Shown here piece by piece: positions 12,725 to 23,513 of a DNA stretch of 64,000 bases. The notes below the pieces were generated by a model that worked only from the letters and a program-made list of their open reading frames with translations, was not told the DNA's origin and ran no database searches. The first letter of the stretch is position 1, and each line of letters begins with the position of its first letter. The position numbers and the translations under genes are program-made. Location of the stretch: assembly GCA_947579605.1 (NCBI GenBank), contig OX388307.1:19197237-19261236 (forward strand), written 5' to 3'. The stretch is from Athripsodes cinereus (taxonomy: Eukaryota; Arthropoda; Insecta; Trichoptera; Leptoceridae).

Positions 12725-13032
12725 AATGAGGTTGCAGATATCTTTGTCACCAAGGGAATGAAGCAAGGCTGTGTCATGTCTCCTTGGCTGTTCAAACTAT
12801 TCTTCGACTATATTTTTACTGAAAGAAAGGGCGTGAAGCTCGGGCGTCTGAGAACCACATGGCTTGATCACGTGGATCAAATTCTCAAGGACGGCCGTGT
12901 GTTGAGTAAGAGGAACCGATGCGCGTGCATAAGAAATTGTATGAGTGTGAAAGAAATGTGTAAAGATAGATCTTTTTGGCATTCCGTTCTCTCTGCCTAC
13001 CCCATTTGGGTTTATAGTATAGTATAGTATAA
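12725..13032 (+). mobile_element. Internally deleted RTE-like LINE
   Basis: One frame reads the RT block KGMKQGCVMSPWLFKLFFDY and then passes directly into the extreme C-terminal region of the same protein class (RTTWLDHVDQILKDGRVLSK, then WHSVLSAYP). The segment ends in a (TATAG)n tail. In a full element these two parts are separated by the rest of the palm, thumb and connection. The same C-terminal block and (TATAG)n tail recur at 55898-56290 on the other strand. Confidence 0.8.
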
Positions 13033-13043
13033 AAATTTGCATA

Positions 13044-13115
13044 CTCAAAACAGAGTCACTCCAGATCCGAATCCGCATCCTCAAAACAGAGTCACTCCAG
13101 ATCCGAATCCGCAAA
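13044..13115. repeat. 36-bp tandem duplication
   Basis: The unit beginning CTCAAAACAGAGTCACTCCA occurs at 13044 and again at 13080, giving two head-to-tail copies within the right end of the composite TIR element. Confidence 0.9.
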
Positions 13116-13136
13116 GTAACATCCATTACAACCCTA

Positions 13137-13880
13137 CTTTGACGAAGTGTAGGTAAGCTACTTTTTTAGCAATACATTATTAAGAGTGTTGATATAATAT
13201 ATGAATGCAAGAAAAGAACTTTGGATACCTATGCATTTTAATGTTATTCGAACTTTAAACCTGGTTTAACTTATAAGAACTAAAAATAAATTGTCAACAT
13301 AACAGGCTATGGAGAAAAGAGTGAACAATTTTTCTTGAGGTTATGTAGACCTAAACAGCGCTTTTTATTTAAAAATAAAACATCCTTGTTGTAGTACCAA
13401 TAGATCTAAAGTTCGCAAACGGTGAGTTCATAAACCTTAAACGACTCTAAACCGTTTTATTACACTTTATCCGGTTATGGAAACTACTTTGTTCTCAGAC
13501 AAAATACACGAACTTAATGCTACTTTATACGGGAACATGCCTATAAAATATGAAATATACAAGTCGACAAATGTGTAAATGAAATTGCACTATTCAAACA
13601 TTGAAAATGTGCTTCCTCAATTAAGAAATCGCTTGTAAAGGAAATTAAACTGATAACGATCAATCCACACGGACGACATAAGCCACAGATTTCGATAATT
13701 TGACAGACGTCAAAATAGTGTGGCATTGTTTACAAAAAAATACGTACGTTTAGCTTTTTATTTGACAGACGTCAAAGCAGCGTGCTTTTGTTTACATAAA
13801 ACCAACTGTCAAATTTGACAGTTGACAGTTCCTATACGTATGAATAGCACGGGCGAACAAACAATAAACTTTACTCTTAT
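13137..13880 (+). promoter_or_regulatory. Distal part of the FANCL promoter region
   Basis: Contains a direct repeat around TTTGACAGACGTCAAA (about 13699 and 13761), each followed by a GTTTACA word. A palindromic cluster follows at 13803-13830 (AACTGTCAAATTTGACAGTT). Similar GACAGTGACAG words occur at 18047-18075, on the far side of the LINE and near the FANCL start. This suggests the LINE entered a pre-existing promoter cluster. Function is inferred from position and motif repetition only. Confidence 0.4.
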
Positions 13881-13898
13881 TTTTATTTATAGCTATCA

Positions 13899-14270
13899 AT
13901 GGCTATTCGTTCAGTGCTACCAACTCGGATTTATTTTTACAACATTGTAAAAATTCGAAGAATGGGGGAGTTGCGGATTTTTTCACACAAACCCCTGTCT
14001 TCACCCTCTTCATCTCACAATCATCTCTTACTCTTCCCAAACGGTCAACAGCCTACTATTCCAAATGGTGCTGGACTAGTTAATAGCTCAGCTCATGATC
14101 TGTCTAATCAACTATCAATTCAAACCATCCCATACATCTTAGAACTTATTCTAAACTTAGTTAAGATCAATAATAGTAACATACCGTCCAACGTAGCATC
14201 CGAAATTAGTTCTATTCTCTCACTTTTTAAACATGGGCAATCCCCAACCCCCTCCCCCTCTTCTCCCTAA
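13899..14270 (+). pseudogene. LINE ORF1 (gag-like) C-terminal fragment
   Basis: A 123-codon frame, rich in serine and proline at both ends, with a leucine/isoleucine-rich stretch (IPYILELILNLVKINNSNIP) in the middle. It overlaps the start of ORF2 by 38 nt in another frame, the usual arrangement for ORF1 and ORF2 in these elements. No CCHC zinc knuckle is visible, and the expected N-terminal bulk of gag is absent, so it is interpreted as a 5'-truncated gag. The assignment depends mainly on position. Confidence 0.6.
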
Positions 14271-17200
14271 GATTCTGCAGTGGAACTGCAGAAGTCTTAG
14301 CAATAAAAAAAATGAACTTCTCAGTCTTCTGTCAACCTCTTCCATCGACGTAGCGGTGGTCCAGGAGACGTGGCTAATCCCGGGATCTCATTTTAGCATC
14401 CCGGGCTACCATTGTGTTCGGGACGACCGCGTTGATGGTAAAGGTGGTTCTGCCATTTTCATCAAAAAACAAATTCCTTTCTTTCCCATCACAATTACTA
14501 CCTCTAACCGTAGCTACGAGATCTGTGCAATTCAAACCCTGAACATCAATATATATTCTATATACATTCCCCCCTCTCCAAAGCCTAATTTGGACTCACT
14601 CACGTCACTCTTCTCTCTCTTTTCTCCTCCCTGCCTAATATTGGGAGATTTCAATTCCCATCATAACCTGTGGGGCTCAAGCCAAACCGACAGAATGGGT
14701 CGTCAGATCCTTGACCTTATGAATGAATCCCACTTATGCCTTCTCAATAATGGGACCCCAACTAGATTCCAAAATCCCAACCAGCGCCCCAGCGCAGTGG
14801 ACCTGTCACTCGCCGACCCTTCTCTTTCACCCCTTTACTCCTGGTCTGTGATGGACGATCCTTGTGGAAGTGATCACTTCCCAATTCTGCTCGTACCCCC
14901 ACAACCTTTCATTCTTTCTTCTTCGCTCTCACTAAAAATAAAGAGGCACAATCTTGCAAGGATTGACTGGATGAAATATAGTCAAACTGTAGAGAATAGA
15001 ATCCCATCCCTACCTACAGTTAATCCTGACGACATCTCGGCATGCTACGAACAATTCGTAGAACTTATAACCGAATCTGTCGAGTCTTCAATTCCAAAAA
15101 AATCTGAGAGAAAACTCCGCAGACCTCCCCCTGCCCCTTGGTGGGACCAAGATTGTGAGAACGCAGTTAACGACAGGAGACTTGCGGCGCTCGTTTTCAG
15201 ACAGAACAAAACCCAGGATAATTTCATTCACTTTAAACATGTCGAGGCCAAAACCAAAAGAACCTTGAAAAAGAAAAAAAAGCAGGGTTGGAAAGACTTC
15301 TGTTCCTCTTTGTCCCCTGACACACCGCCTTCTAGGATCTGGGACAATATTAAGAGATTTAGAGGGGTATTCTCACCTCCTAAACTCCATCCATCCTCAG
15401 ACAAATGGATCCTTGAATTCGCGGACAGACTAGCCCCCCCTTCAGTGCCAAATCACAATGAAATTTCTCATTCCTATTCCCACCCTCCTCTTGGAGAGAT
15501 TGACAAGGAGTTCAGCGACGAAGAACTAAGGCTAGTCCTGGAGTGCACTTCGGATACATCCCCGGGAATCGATGGAATAACATACAGCCTTTTACAAAGA
15601 CTACAAACGGTTTCACTAGACTATTTACTCAACATTATTAATACTATTTTCATTACAGGCAAATTACCTTGCTCGTGGAAGACTCAGATCATTGTTCCAA
15701 TCTTGAAAGCTGAAGCTGACCCAAATCTGGGCCAATCATATCGACCAATTGCACTCTCCTCAGCAATAGCCAAAACTACAGAACACATGGTGAAAAATCG
15801 GCTAGATTGGTTCATAGAAGGTAACAGGAAGTTGCCTCCTTGCCTATTCGGCTTCAGGAAGAGAATGGGAGTCATGGACAGTGTAGCCACCTTGGTCACA
15901 GATGTCCACGTATCCTTATCCAAGAGAGAGCTCTTGGGAGGTGTATGCTTGGACATCAATAGTGCTTTTGATAATGTTATTATTCCTAAATTGTGTGCAA
16001 AGCTTGATCATTTGGGCATTCCTCCAAATTAATGCCCGTAATCATCCTCCTATCAGGAGAACTGTTCACAGAGGATTGCCGCAGGGCTCAGTGCTCTCAC
16101 CCATTCTATTCAACTTGTACACACATGATATCTCGCAGTCCCTATCCTCGGATGTCCAAATTCTACAATACGCGGATGATCTGTTCGTTTATAGCTCAAA
16201 TAAATCCATAGACACCCTCCAGGCCTCCTTGCAATCTTCACTTTCTTCTCTGAACTGTTGGATGTCAGACTACGGTTTTACACTTTCCTCCCAGAAATGT
16301 AAAAGCATTGTATTCTCCAGAAAACTCCATCCAGTCCTCCTGAAAGTTAAAGTGGACCAACAGTTGAACAATTCTGTTAACAAAATAAGATTCCTGGGGG
16401 TCATATTGGACTCTGGTCTTAGATGGAATTCTTTCATTGAACACTTACACTCCAAGTGTCAGGCCGGTCTCAATGTCATGAGAGCCGTTTCCAGGGTCTG
16501 GTGGGGTTGCCACCCCTCGACACAAAAAATTTTCTACACTGCATTTATCCGCAGCCACTTGGACTTTGGATCCTTCCTAATAGCCCCAACTTCCAAGAAA
16601 AACTTGTTGAGACTGGACCGGATCCAGTCTCAGTCTCTTCGGTTGATTACGGGTGCGATGAGATCCTCCCCTGTCAACGCCTTACAGGTGGAGGCTGCAG
16701 ACCCCCCACTTGAACTACGCAGACAGCTCGTATGTGACAGATTTTTAGTCAAAATCTTGCGTATCATCGATCACCCGCTGTCTCACAAACTTCAGCTCCT
16801 CTCTTACTTGGTAACCCATTTACCGGTATGGAGAGGTAAAGATCCACCGACTCTTGTTACTAGCTATAGAAAAATCCAAACTCCCTTGTTGGAGAGCTTC
16901 GCAGTTCTTCCTGTATACTCTATGTCATTTTCCACTCTAAGTTTTAAACCAAAAGTTATTCTCAATCTGGGTGTCAGTAATGGCACATTCGCACCTCGTA
17001 TTTTTAAATCAATTATTGATTCTGATTGGCACGACTGGCATCTAATCTATACAGACGGCTCGAAAAGTGATAGAGGTCGTACAGGGGCCGCCTTCCTTTT
17101 TGAAGACAACACCAATAAAATGTTCAGGCTCAGAGACGAGTCGTCGGTTTTCACAGCGGAATGTCTTGCTATCAGAGAAGCTCTAAGGGCTCTGACCATT

Positions 17201-17899
17201 CGCCAGCTCAAGGTTAAAACTCTCATACTCAGTGACTCTCAAAGTGCTCTCCAGGCCCTTCTCTCTCCTGCATTGTCCAGACCAGATGATCTATTATCCT
17301 TAGAAATTAGAGACCTCCTACATAAACTTCAGACTTCGGGGGTAGACGTGGTTTTGGGCTGGATCCCAAGTCACTGCGGTATCCCGGGCAACGAGGCGGT
17401 AGACCTATTAGCCAAATTGGCTACGGACCTCCCTAATCCATCTGGATCTGTTTCAGCCTCTGATTACACCTTATTATTTGACCGGAATCTCATCCAGTCC
17501 TGGCAGGCAGTATGGTCAGAGACCAGTCAACTCAAGGGAAGAAAGTATGCCTTAATCCAACCCGATGTGTCAATGAAACCCTGGTTTTCAGAAATTTTAA
17601 TGAGTAAGGCTGACACCTCCACAATCTGCAGAATGAGATTAGCTCATTGCTGTACCAGATCCCATCTATACAGAATCCACGTTATCGACTCTCCTCTGTG
17701 CGACTGCCAAGAGGAGGAGGATCTTGATCATTTATTTTTCGAATGCCCGATCAACAACATCTACCCAACTTTGATTAATGACCTGGCACATTACAGGGTT
17801 CCACTACCTACAAATATTTCCTTGCTCTTGAGTTCTAGAGACCAAAACATTTTCAAACTCCTTGTCCTGTTCCTCAAGACCCATTTGATGAAACTTTGA
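14233..17899 (+). pseudogene. LINE ORF2: endonuclease, RT, RNase H (frameshifted)
   Basis: Frame 1 (14233-16032, 599 codons) begins with an apurinic-type endonuclease: ILQWNCRSL, VVQETW, LILGDFNSHHNLWG and GSDHFPI supply the catalytic N, E, D/N and D/H residues. It continues into RT fingers and palm (PGIDGITYSLL, FDNVIIPKL, LGIPPN). Frame 2 carries on to 17899 with LPQGSVLSPILFNLYT, the catalytic YADD in QYADDLFVYSS, and FLGVILDSGL. An RNase H follows, with its active-site residues in IYTDGSKS, AECLAI, LILSDSQSAL and SHCGIPGNEAVD. A Cys/His cluster (CDCQEEEDLDHLFFECP) ends the protein. Between LGIPPN and LPQG only about 15 residues remain where relatives have noticeably more, so a deletion together with a frame change has inactivated the RT. 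Confidence 0.92.
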
Positions 17900-18012
17900 A
17901 TGTTGAATTTTTGTGTTTTTTCCTGATTTTTTGCTGATCTAATAATTTTTACTTGCAGTTTCTGGCTAGGAACACCCTCAAGGGTGAAAGCCAACAAAAT
18001 AAAAAGAGAGAG

Positions 18013-18180
18013 AGTTTACATAATTTACTGTAAAATACTTCAAGGTCACAACTGTCATTATTATTTTGACAGTGACAGTAATTTCTGTTACTGACGAATA
18101 GCCGATGCGTTTGTTTTTTGTTTTGGTCACGTTAAAGATCACGTGAAAACAGTGTTATGTTCCTCAAAGCGAGAATATAA
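18013..18180 (+). promoter_or_regulatory. FANCL proximal promoter and 5' UTR
   Basis: The 168 bp between the LINE tail and the FANCL start codon contain GACAGTGACAG-type words (18047-18075) matching those left of the LINE, and a GGTCACGTTAAAGATCACGTG stretch with an E-box-like CACGTG. The codon directly before the ATG is TAA, so translation cannot start further upstream within this exon. Confidence 0.45.
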
Positions 18181-20928
18181 ATGGCTCTTCCAAACTATGT
18201 TAATGTTTTGAAACACAAACATCAAACTATCGGTGAACTTTTTCAAGATATAGATATTCTTTTAAATTCAAAGCAAAACATTTCAGATAAAAAGCACAGT
18301 GTGGATGAATCATGTAACAAAGCTTTAAGGTTTTTTGATTTAATAGATTTATTAAATTCGGCGCAAAATAAGCATCATGATGTTGCTATCAATATTGATA
18401 AAGCATTTCAAGTTATTACAGTAACATGTAATAATATATTAGGTGTTCCACAGTACATAAGATTAAAATCATCCACAAATGATTATTATACCATATGCGA
18501 TCATAGTTTGCCAGAGATGCAACAACTGAATTGCTTGTTTCTAGGTGAGCATTATTCTTTTTAGGTACATTCACACAATCTGGAAAAATTCCTTATATCT
18601 GTTACTATTTACCTTTATTGAAGACTAGAAATTCAAAGAAAAATTTGTTAATTCAATCAAAATGATTTCATATCAATCAACCTTACACAAAGGTTTGTTC
18701 ATATTATCTCCCTTGAGTCCCTCCTTGTAGATGCATTTATATAAGTATGTTTTTGTTGATGCAAAGTATATGGTAGACATCAACCTATATTATATAGGCT
18801 AGAAATTCAAAGGTAATGTGACCAAACACGTTGGTGTTGCAAGGCATGTAGAATATTATTTTTAACATTGTAGGGGGCCTTTTATCGTTTTCTCGGGTAT
18901 ATTGAATGTACAAAACTTAAGTAGGAAAGCGACCATAAGCATCTTAATGTTATAGAGTTAAACAACATAATAATAATTGTATTATTATTAATTTTGGAAA
19001 ACGTTTCCTGATAAAATTAGTATTACATTACTAGTCTATGCTACATAAGCCAATGATGAAATAAATAATACAAATGTTTTATTCTACTATAAGACATAAT
19101 TAAATTCTCTAATAGTGGAATAAAACATTAGTTTTATTTATTTCGCTATAGAATTCTACTACCTAAACACTGACAGAGTGAATAAGTCAATGATGGTTCA
19201 TATATTAAGTGCACTTTATTACAGCAATGATTGCCTATCACCCCAGATAACTTATATTGTGCTCATAGACAAGCACACAAAAACTCTTGTGTTGCAGAGT
19301 TGAAGGACATTGACTGTTTTTTTTATTATACATGCTGTTTTATGGCTATGTCAGGCCATCGGCATCTTAATATTATCGAATGAAAGGGATAAAACATCAT
19401 ATTATTATTAATATTAACATTCTCTAACTAATTAAATGAATAATTAGAAATATGGGTATGAAATATAATCACATAAAGTTCACTTTTTAGATGTAAATAA
19501 CGCGATAAATGTTTTCAAGGAATGCGTTTCTAATTTATCAGAATACTTTGAAACTATGGCAGACATAGATGGATGTTGCTGGATTATTGATCCCAGTGTT
19601 CCAACTAGCAAAGATAACTTCAGACGAATCGTAATTGGTAAGCTTTGCTGATATACTTTGGAATTTATTAATATATGTATATTGAATACAAATGTTATCC
19701 GGTAACAATTCAAATTCCTTAAAGAAAATTATACTCGTTAAAATATTTACTTCAAAATTTGATTTAGTTGATAAGGTTCAAGTGCACATACTTTTAGGTG
19801 ACAATGTATCTATACAAGTTACAGTGGATTGCAAAGGTAGCAAAGATATACCTCATATTAGTGTACTCGGACCATACTTTTAGGTGACAATGTATCTATA
19901 CAAGTTACAGTGGATTGCAAAGGTAGCAAAGATATACCTCATATTAGTGTACTCGGACCATACTTTTAGGTGACAATGTATCTATACAAGTTACAGTGGA
20001 TTGCAAAGGTAGCAAAGATATACCTCATATTAATGTACTCGGATCATCTGAAGCAGTGGAAACCCTTTCTCATAAAATTCATCAATATGCAGACAAGTGG
20101 AATCCAGATATTAATCTTACTCTCAATCTTCTGGATATGTTAGGTAATTGTATATTAATTGTTATTTATTTTGAAAAATTATGGTGTGACTATTTATATA
20201 TTGTAATATACTTCTTTTAATGGTGCAGAATCAATTTATGCAGTCATTCAAATGCGCATTGTGCATCAGAATTAAAATTATAAGTTAGTTACATGATTAA
20301 TGTTAAACTTATTTTTTTAAAAAGCCTCCTGATATAAAGAATATTTATTTCTATTATTTATTTTAAACAGTATACAATATCATTTAAAATTAATTGTTTG
20401 AAATACCTACCTGTGTATATATACATATTATATATCTAGGATTAGCAGAATTTCCAACCAAACCAGTATTGGAAGAGAGTACAGTCACTAAACCAATGGA
20501 AGTGGAATGTGGGATCTGTTTGTCAAGTAGAGATGCCGTCCAATGTCTTCCTAGTATAATCTGTGAGAATAAATATTGTGGTCAAAACTTCCATACAGCA
20601 TGTCTGTATCAGGTGAGGCAAATAAGTTAATAAAACTTTGTTATTCAGTAAGAGATAAAGGTGGTCAGTCAGGATTATCATGTTTGATATTTCATTATGC
20701 TATTTATTTATTCTTTACTGTACATTCATTGATTATAAAAAATATTTAACACAAAAATATATTTGCATTAAATACAGGGGAGATTTTAACCATTCTTCTT
20801 ATTATGTCTCTTATTTTTAGTGGCTGTCAACTGTATCTGGTAATATTCAAACCTTTGACATCATTCACGGAGAGTGTCCCAGTTGTCTTACAGCTATATC
20901 TTGTTCTGTTGTTGAGTTTGCTGAGTAA
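18181..20928 (+). CDS. FANCL: FANCL, Fanconi anaemia E3 ubiquitin ligase
   Basis: Five exons join in phase: 18181-18544, 19491-19637, 19970-20143, 20440-20612 and 20821-20928 (966 nt, 321 aa). The C-terminus is the FANCL-type RING/PHD-like domain. Ligands read as C252, C255 (ECGIC), C270, C275, H280, C283 (CGQNFHTACLYQ), C305 and C308 (GECPSC). Upstream, MADIDGCCWIIDP and NVSIQVTVDCK match the UBC-RWD-like substrate-binding region. FANCL monoubiquitinates FANCD2-FANCI with UBE2T in interstrand crosslink repair in the nucleus. The human protein has 375 residues, and this one is about 60 residues shorter before the central domain, so the N-terminal ELF region is reduced or absent. Exon 3 lies in a three-copy tandem repeat; only the third acceptor gives an open frame. 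Confidence 0.94.
19787..20044 (+). repeat. 86-bp tandem triplication of the FANCL exon 3 start
   Basis: The 3' splice acceptor (CATACTTTTAG) plus the first about 75 coding bases of exon 3 occur three times, with exon starts at 19798, 19884 and 19970, exactly 86 bp apart. Copies 1 and 2 are nearly identical to copy 3 but run into TACTTTTAG, whose TAG is in frame. Splicing to copy 1 or 2 would therefore terminate translation. 86 is not a multiple of three. Confidence 0.97.
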
Positions 20929-21195
20929 TTAATGTTCCTGCTGTAACATAGAAATGTTTCATACATTTTATTCCGAGTTGTTACCATGACAAGTATAGTA
21001 CCTTGAGCCAAAAGATATAATGGTTAGTTGTGATGCCTCATAGTATTTTTTCTGCAAACCCCCTTCTACCTCTAACACTTACCAAACTAGTGGTAACAGT
21101 TTATGGATTAACAAAATACTTCTCACATAATGTGTAATATAACATCTTCATCAAAGGGTACTTTTAAAGGGGCATTTCTATATCAGTGTTAAAGA
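20929..21195 (+). other. FANCL 3' UTR, probable
   Basis: Short region downstream of the FANCL stop. No strong polyadenylation signal was pinned down here; AATAAA-like words occur around 21205 and 21400. Confidence 0.35.
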
Positions 21196-21366
21196 TGATT
21201 CTTTTTTTAATAAAATCTGGGTTTTTGTTATAAACCCAAATAGAATTTTATACACCTTACATACACAGTAAGCTAAAAGCTTGTGTCGTGTAAGGGAAGT
21301 TAGCCAGCACCTGGGATCGAACTGCCACGAGGCCGAGACTCTACCTCCAGGCTACAGACGAAATTT
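21196..21366 (-). mobile_element. tRNA-derived SINE, family 1
   Basis: Read on the minus strand it carries an A box in TAGCCTGGAGGTAGAGTCTC and a B box in GGTTCGATCCCAGG. A body with ACGACACAAGCTTTTAG follows, and then an AT-rich tail. It aligns along its length with the plus-strand copy at 54535-54745, so it is a dispersed SINE rather than a tRNA gene. Confidence 0.85.
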
Positions 21367-23324
21367 GTTATGTCACATTGTTTTTGTGTCTAACAAATAA
21401 ATACTTTTACTTATTGTATCCAATTAGAAAAATAAAACATACATAAAAAAGCCAACAAAGTTTTTGTTTTTCATTTATATTTTAATTGTTCAGAGTGTTG
21501 ATATCACATCTCTCAATAATTAAATGTTTCACATTGAGAGGTTTGTGTGCAAAGGCACATCGATCTTAGAACATTAAAATAGAGAAAACAGCTCATTTAT
21601 TTATTAATTAATTATTTGCAGTTTTTTTTAATACAAACAATTTTACACATTAATATGACAAAATCAATATACAGAGGGTGAGTTTGTCACAGAGGTGTGA
21701 TTTCTTCCAACCAATGTTTCTGTTTCTACTCCAGCACTTTTGATACTAGAAAATTTATTTAGAACTGAGTTCTCAAGTAAAAAGTGTTGATTAAACTACA
21801 GTTTATCCAGCGAAAATACAAATATTTCTGCACTCAGTTTTTTTTTATTTGTGAAAAGTGGATCAATCTGCCTTTGCACTTGAGTCCCTCATATGAAAAT
21901 GAGAAAAGGCGTAACAAAATGCTGGTGATTACAAATTTGGACCATTGTAATACAACTGATGAGACTACTAATTTTTATTGACAATATAATCATAGATATG
22001 TAAGAAGAGATATTATGATAGTAGGAGATATCAGGCAAAAGATAGTGGTGGAAGGTCCTACAGTGCTACCTAAGTCATGTTTTGTATAGTGTTGCCATAG
22101 AAATAACAATGACTATGATAGGTACAATACTTACCTAGATACATTATAAATAATTTATATGTGCCTTTTGTATATGATGTGAACTTACCTACATCGTATG
22201 TATAATTGCCATGCACGCTGATGAATGTGAATAGTTATTTTAATAAAATACCTATGTCCTAGCTATTTGTGGAAATTACAGATTTTATGTTAAATGTGGT
22301 GTGCTGAAATCTTCTTGCATTAATTTTGGATCACATTGTGAAAAGGCTCCTATGGAATATCAACTTATATATTGAATAACAATTAAAAATATATATAATA
22401 CCTGTATCTGCACAGTTTTGTAAATTTTCATTGTGTATGAGTACAACATATGGTAACAATCTTTGTAATATACCTACTTGTCTATCAATGATAATGATCT
22501 ATGAATGAGGGTACATATATGTATAGCTGGAAACCCCCTTTAGTTACTATTCTCAATTATTGCATGTGGAGCACTGACATTTCGGATATTCTGAGCTTGT
22601 GAGGTAGATTTCCTCGGGAAATAATATTTCATTGATATTGTTTGACATAGCATAGACCTTTGACATTAGACATAATTCAGGCCACTCTATTTGATATCCA
22701 CGTAGGCTGTGGGTATCTTACCTACCTACCTAGGTATAATAACATTTTGCCTACCTAGCTATTGTCCTATTAAGAGTACACAATGTACCTACTAGAAAAG
22801 TACAAACAATCCATGATTGCGCCTCCATTACCTATATACAAAAAAAAGGTAGAGTCAATCTGCCGCGATGAGCAAAGGCTTAGGGCGTTCAAACTCTTAA
22901 TGTCTTTTTTTAAAGTAACATAGAGACAGTCTTGGACCTTCCATGAGAGGATTCACAATTCCTATTTCCAGAAGCTTTGCGATGCAAGTTTTTCGAGAAC
23001 AAACCCTAAGCCCATAAATAAATTATGTAACTTTATTGTACCGACTATAAAATGTCTTACGGTAACAGATATTCTAACCAACCAAAATTGTGAGATTGTA
23101 ATATTTACTAAATACGTAAGTAAAAAATAATAATAAGAAATGTATAATAAATAGTAACAAGTATATAATTATGTATGAAAAAGCAAACCACGAGATGCCA
23201 AAGATGTAAAACAAGATTTTAAGATAGTTCAGGGTAGATGGATTATAGAAAACATTAAAGAATATGCTGGACATCCATCCAAGTAATGATATGAGAACAA
23301 TCATAGGCTATAATATTTTACCTG
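21367..23324. other. Intergenic, no gene seen
   Basis: Two kilobases of AT-rich spacer with frequent TAGGTAGGTA-type words and no coding signal. Open frames here are short and of low complexity. Confidence 0.45.
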
Positions 23325-23332
23325 CATGGGCT

Positions 23333-23505
23333 CAGTGATGGATAGATATGGGGGGCACCCCCTCCCCCCTCCCTTACGGGGCCTATTGACGTGACTTTGC
23401 ATGTGACTTCATTATTTTTTTATTACGATAAAAGTAAAGGTAACTCAAGATATCTTTAGCGCCCCCCCCCCCCCCCCCTTGAGTTTTTTTCTGAATCCGC
23501 CACTG
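23333..23505. mobile_element. hAT-type MITE, 173 bp
   Basis: It starts CAGTGATGGATAG and ends CTGAATCCGCCACTG. An exact 8-bp duplication, CATGGGCT, flanks it (23325-23332 and 23506-23513). The interior has long C and G runs. Similar right ends occur near 188 and 23752. Confidence 0.9.
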
Positions 23506-23513
23506 CATGGGCT

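Larger units (their letters stand above)
11837..13136. mobile_element. Composite TIR element with TAGGGTTGTAA ends
   Basis: The outer ends are TAGGGTTGTAA (11837-11847) and TTACAACCCTA (13126-13136). Just inside both ends lie ATCCG-rich repeats, including a 36-bp unit repeated in tandem at 13044 and 13080. Nested inside are a SINE-like copy (12225-12310) and an internally deleted RTE LINE (12725-13030). hAT-type ends are the best guess, but no matching 8-bp flanking duplication was found. No transposase gene remains. Confidence 0.7.
13881..18012 (+). mobile_element. RNase H-bearing LINE (I/R1-like), 5'-truncated and broken
   Basis: A nearly complete non-LTR retrotransposon in the same orientation as FANCL. 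It contains the tail of ORF1 (13899-14270), overlapped by ORF2 (14233 to 17899) with endonuclease, RT, RNase H and a C-terminal cysteine cluster. A short 3' UTR follows, ending in AAATAAAAAGAGAGAGAG. The RT is interrupted near 16030 by a deletion with frame change, so the copy is dead. Its 3' end lies about 170 bp upstream of the FANCL start. Host-side boundaries and a target duplication could not be fixed. Confidence 0.92.
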
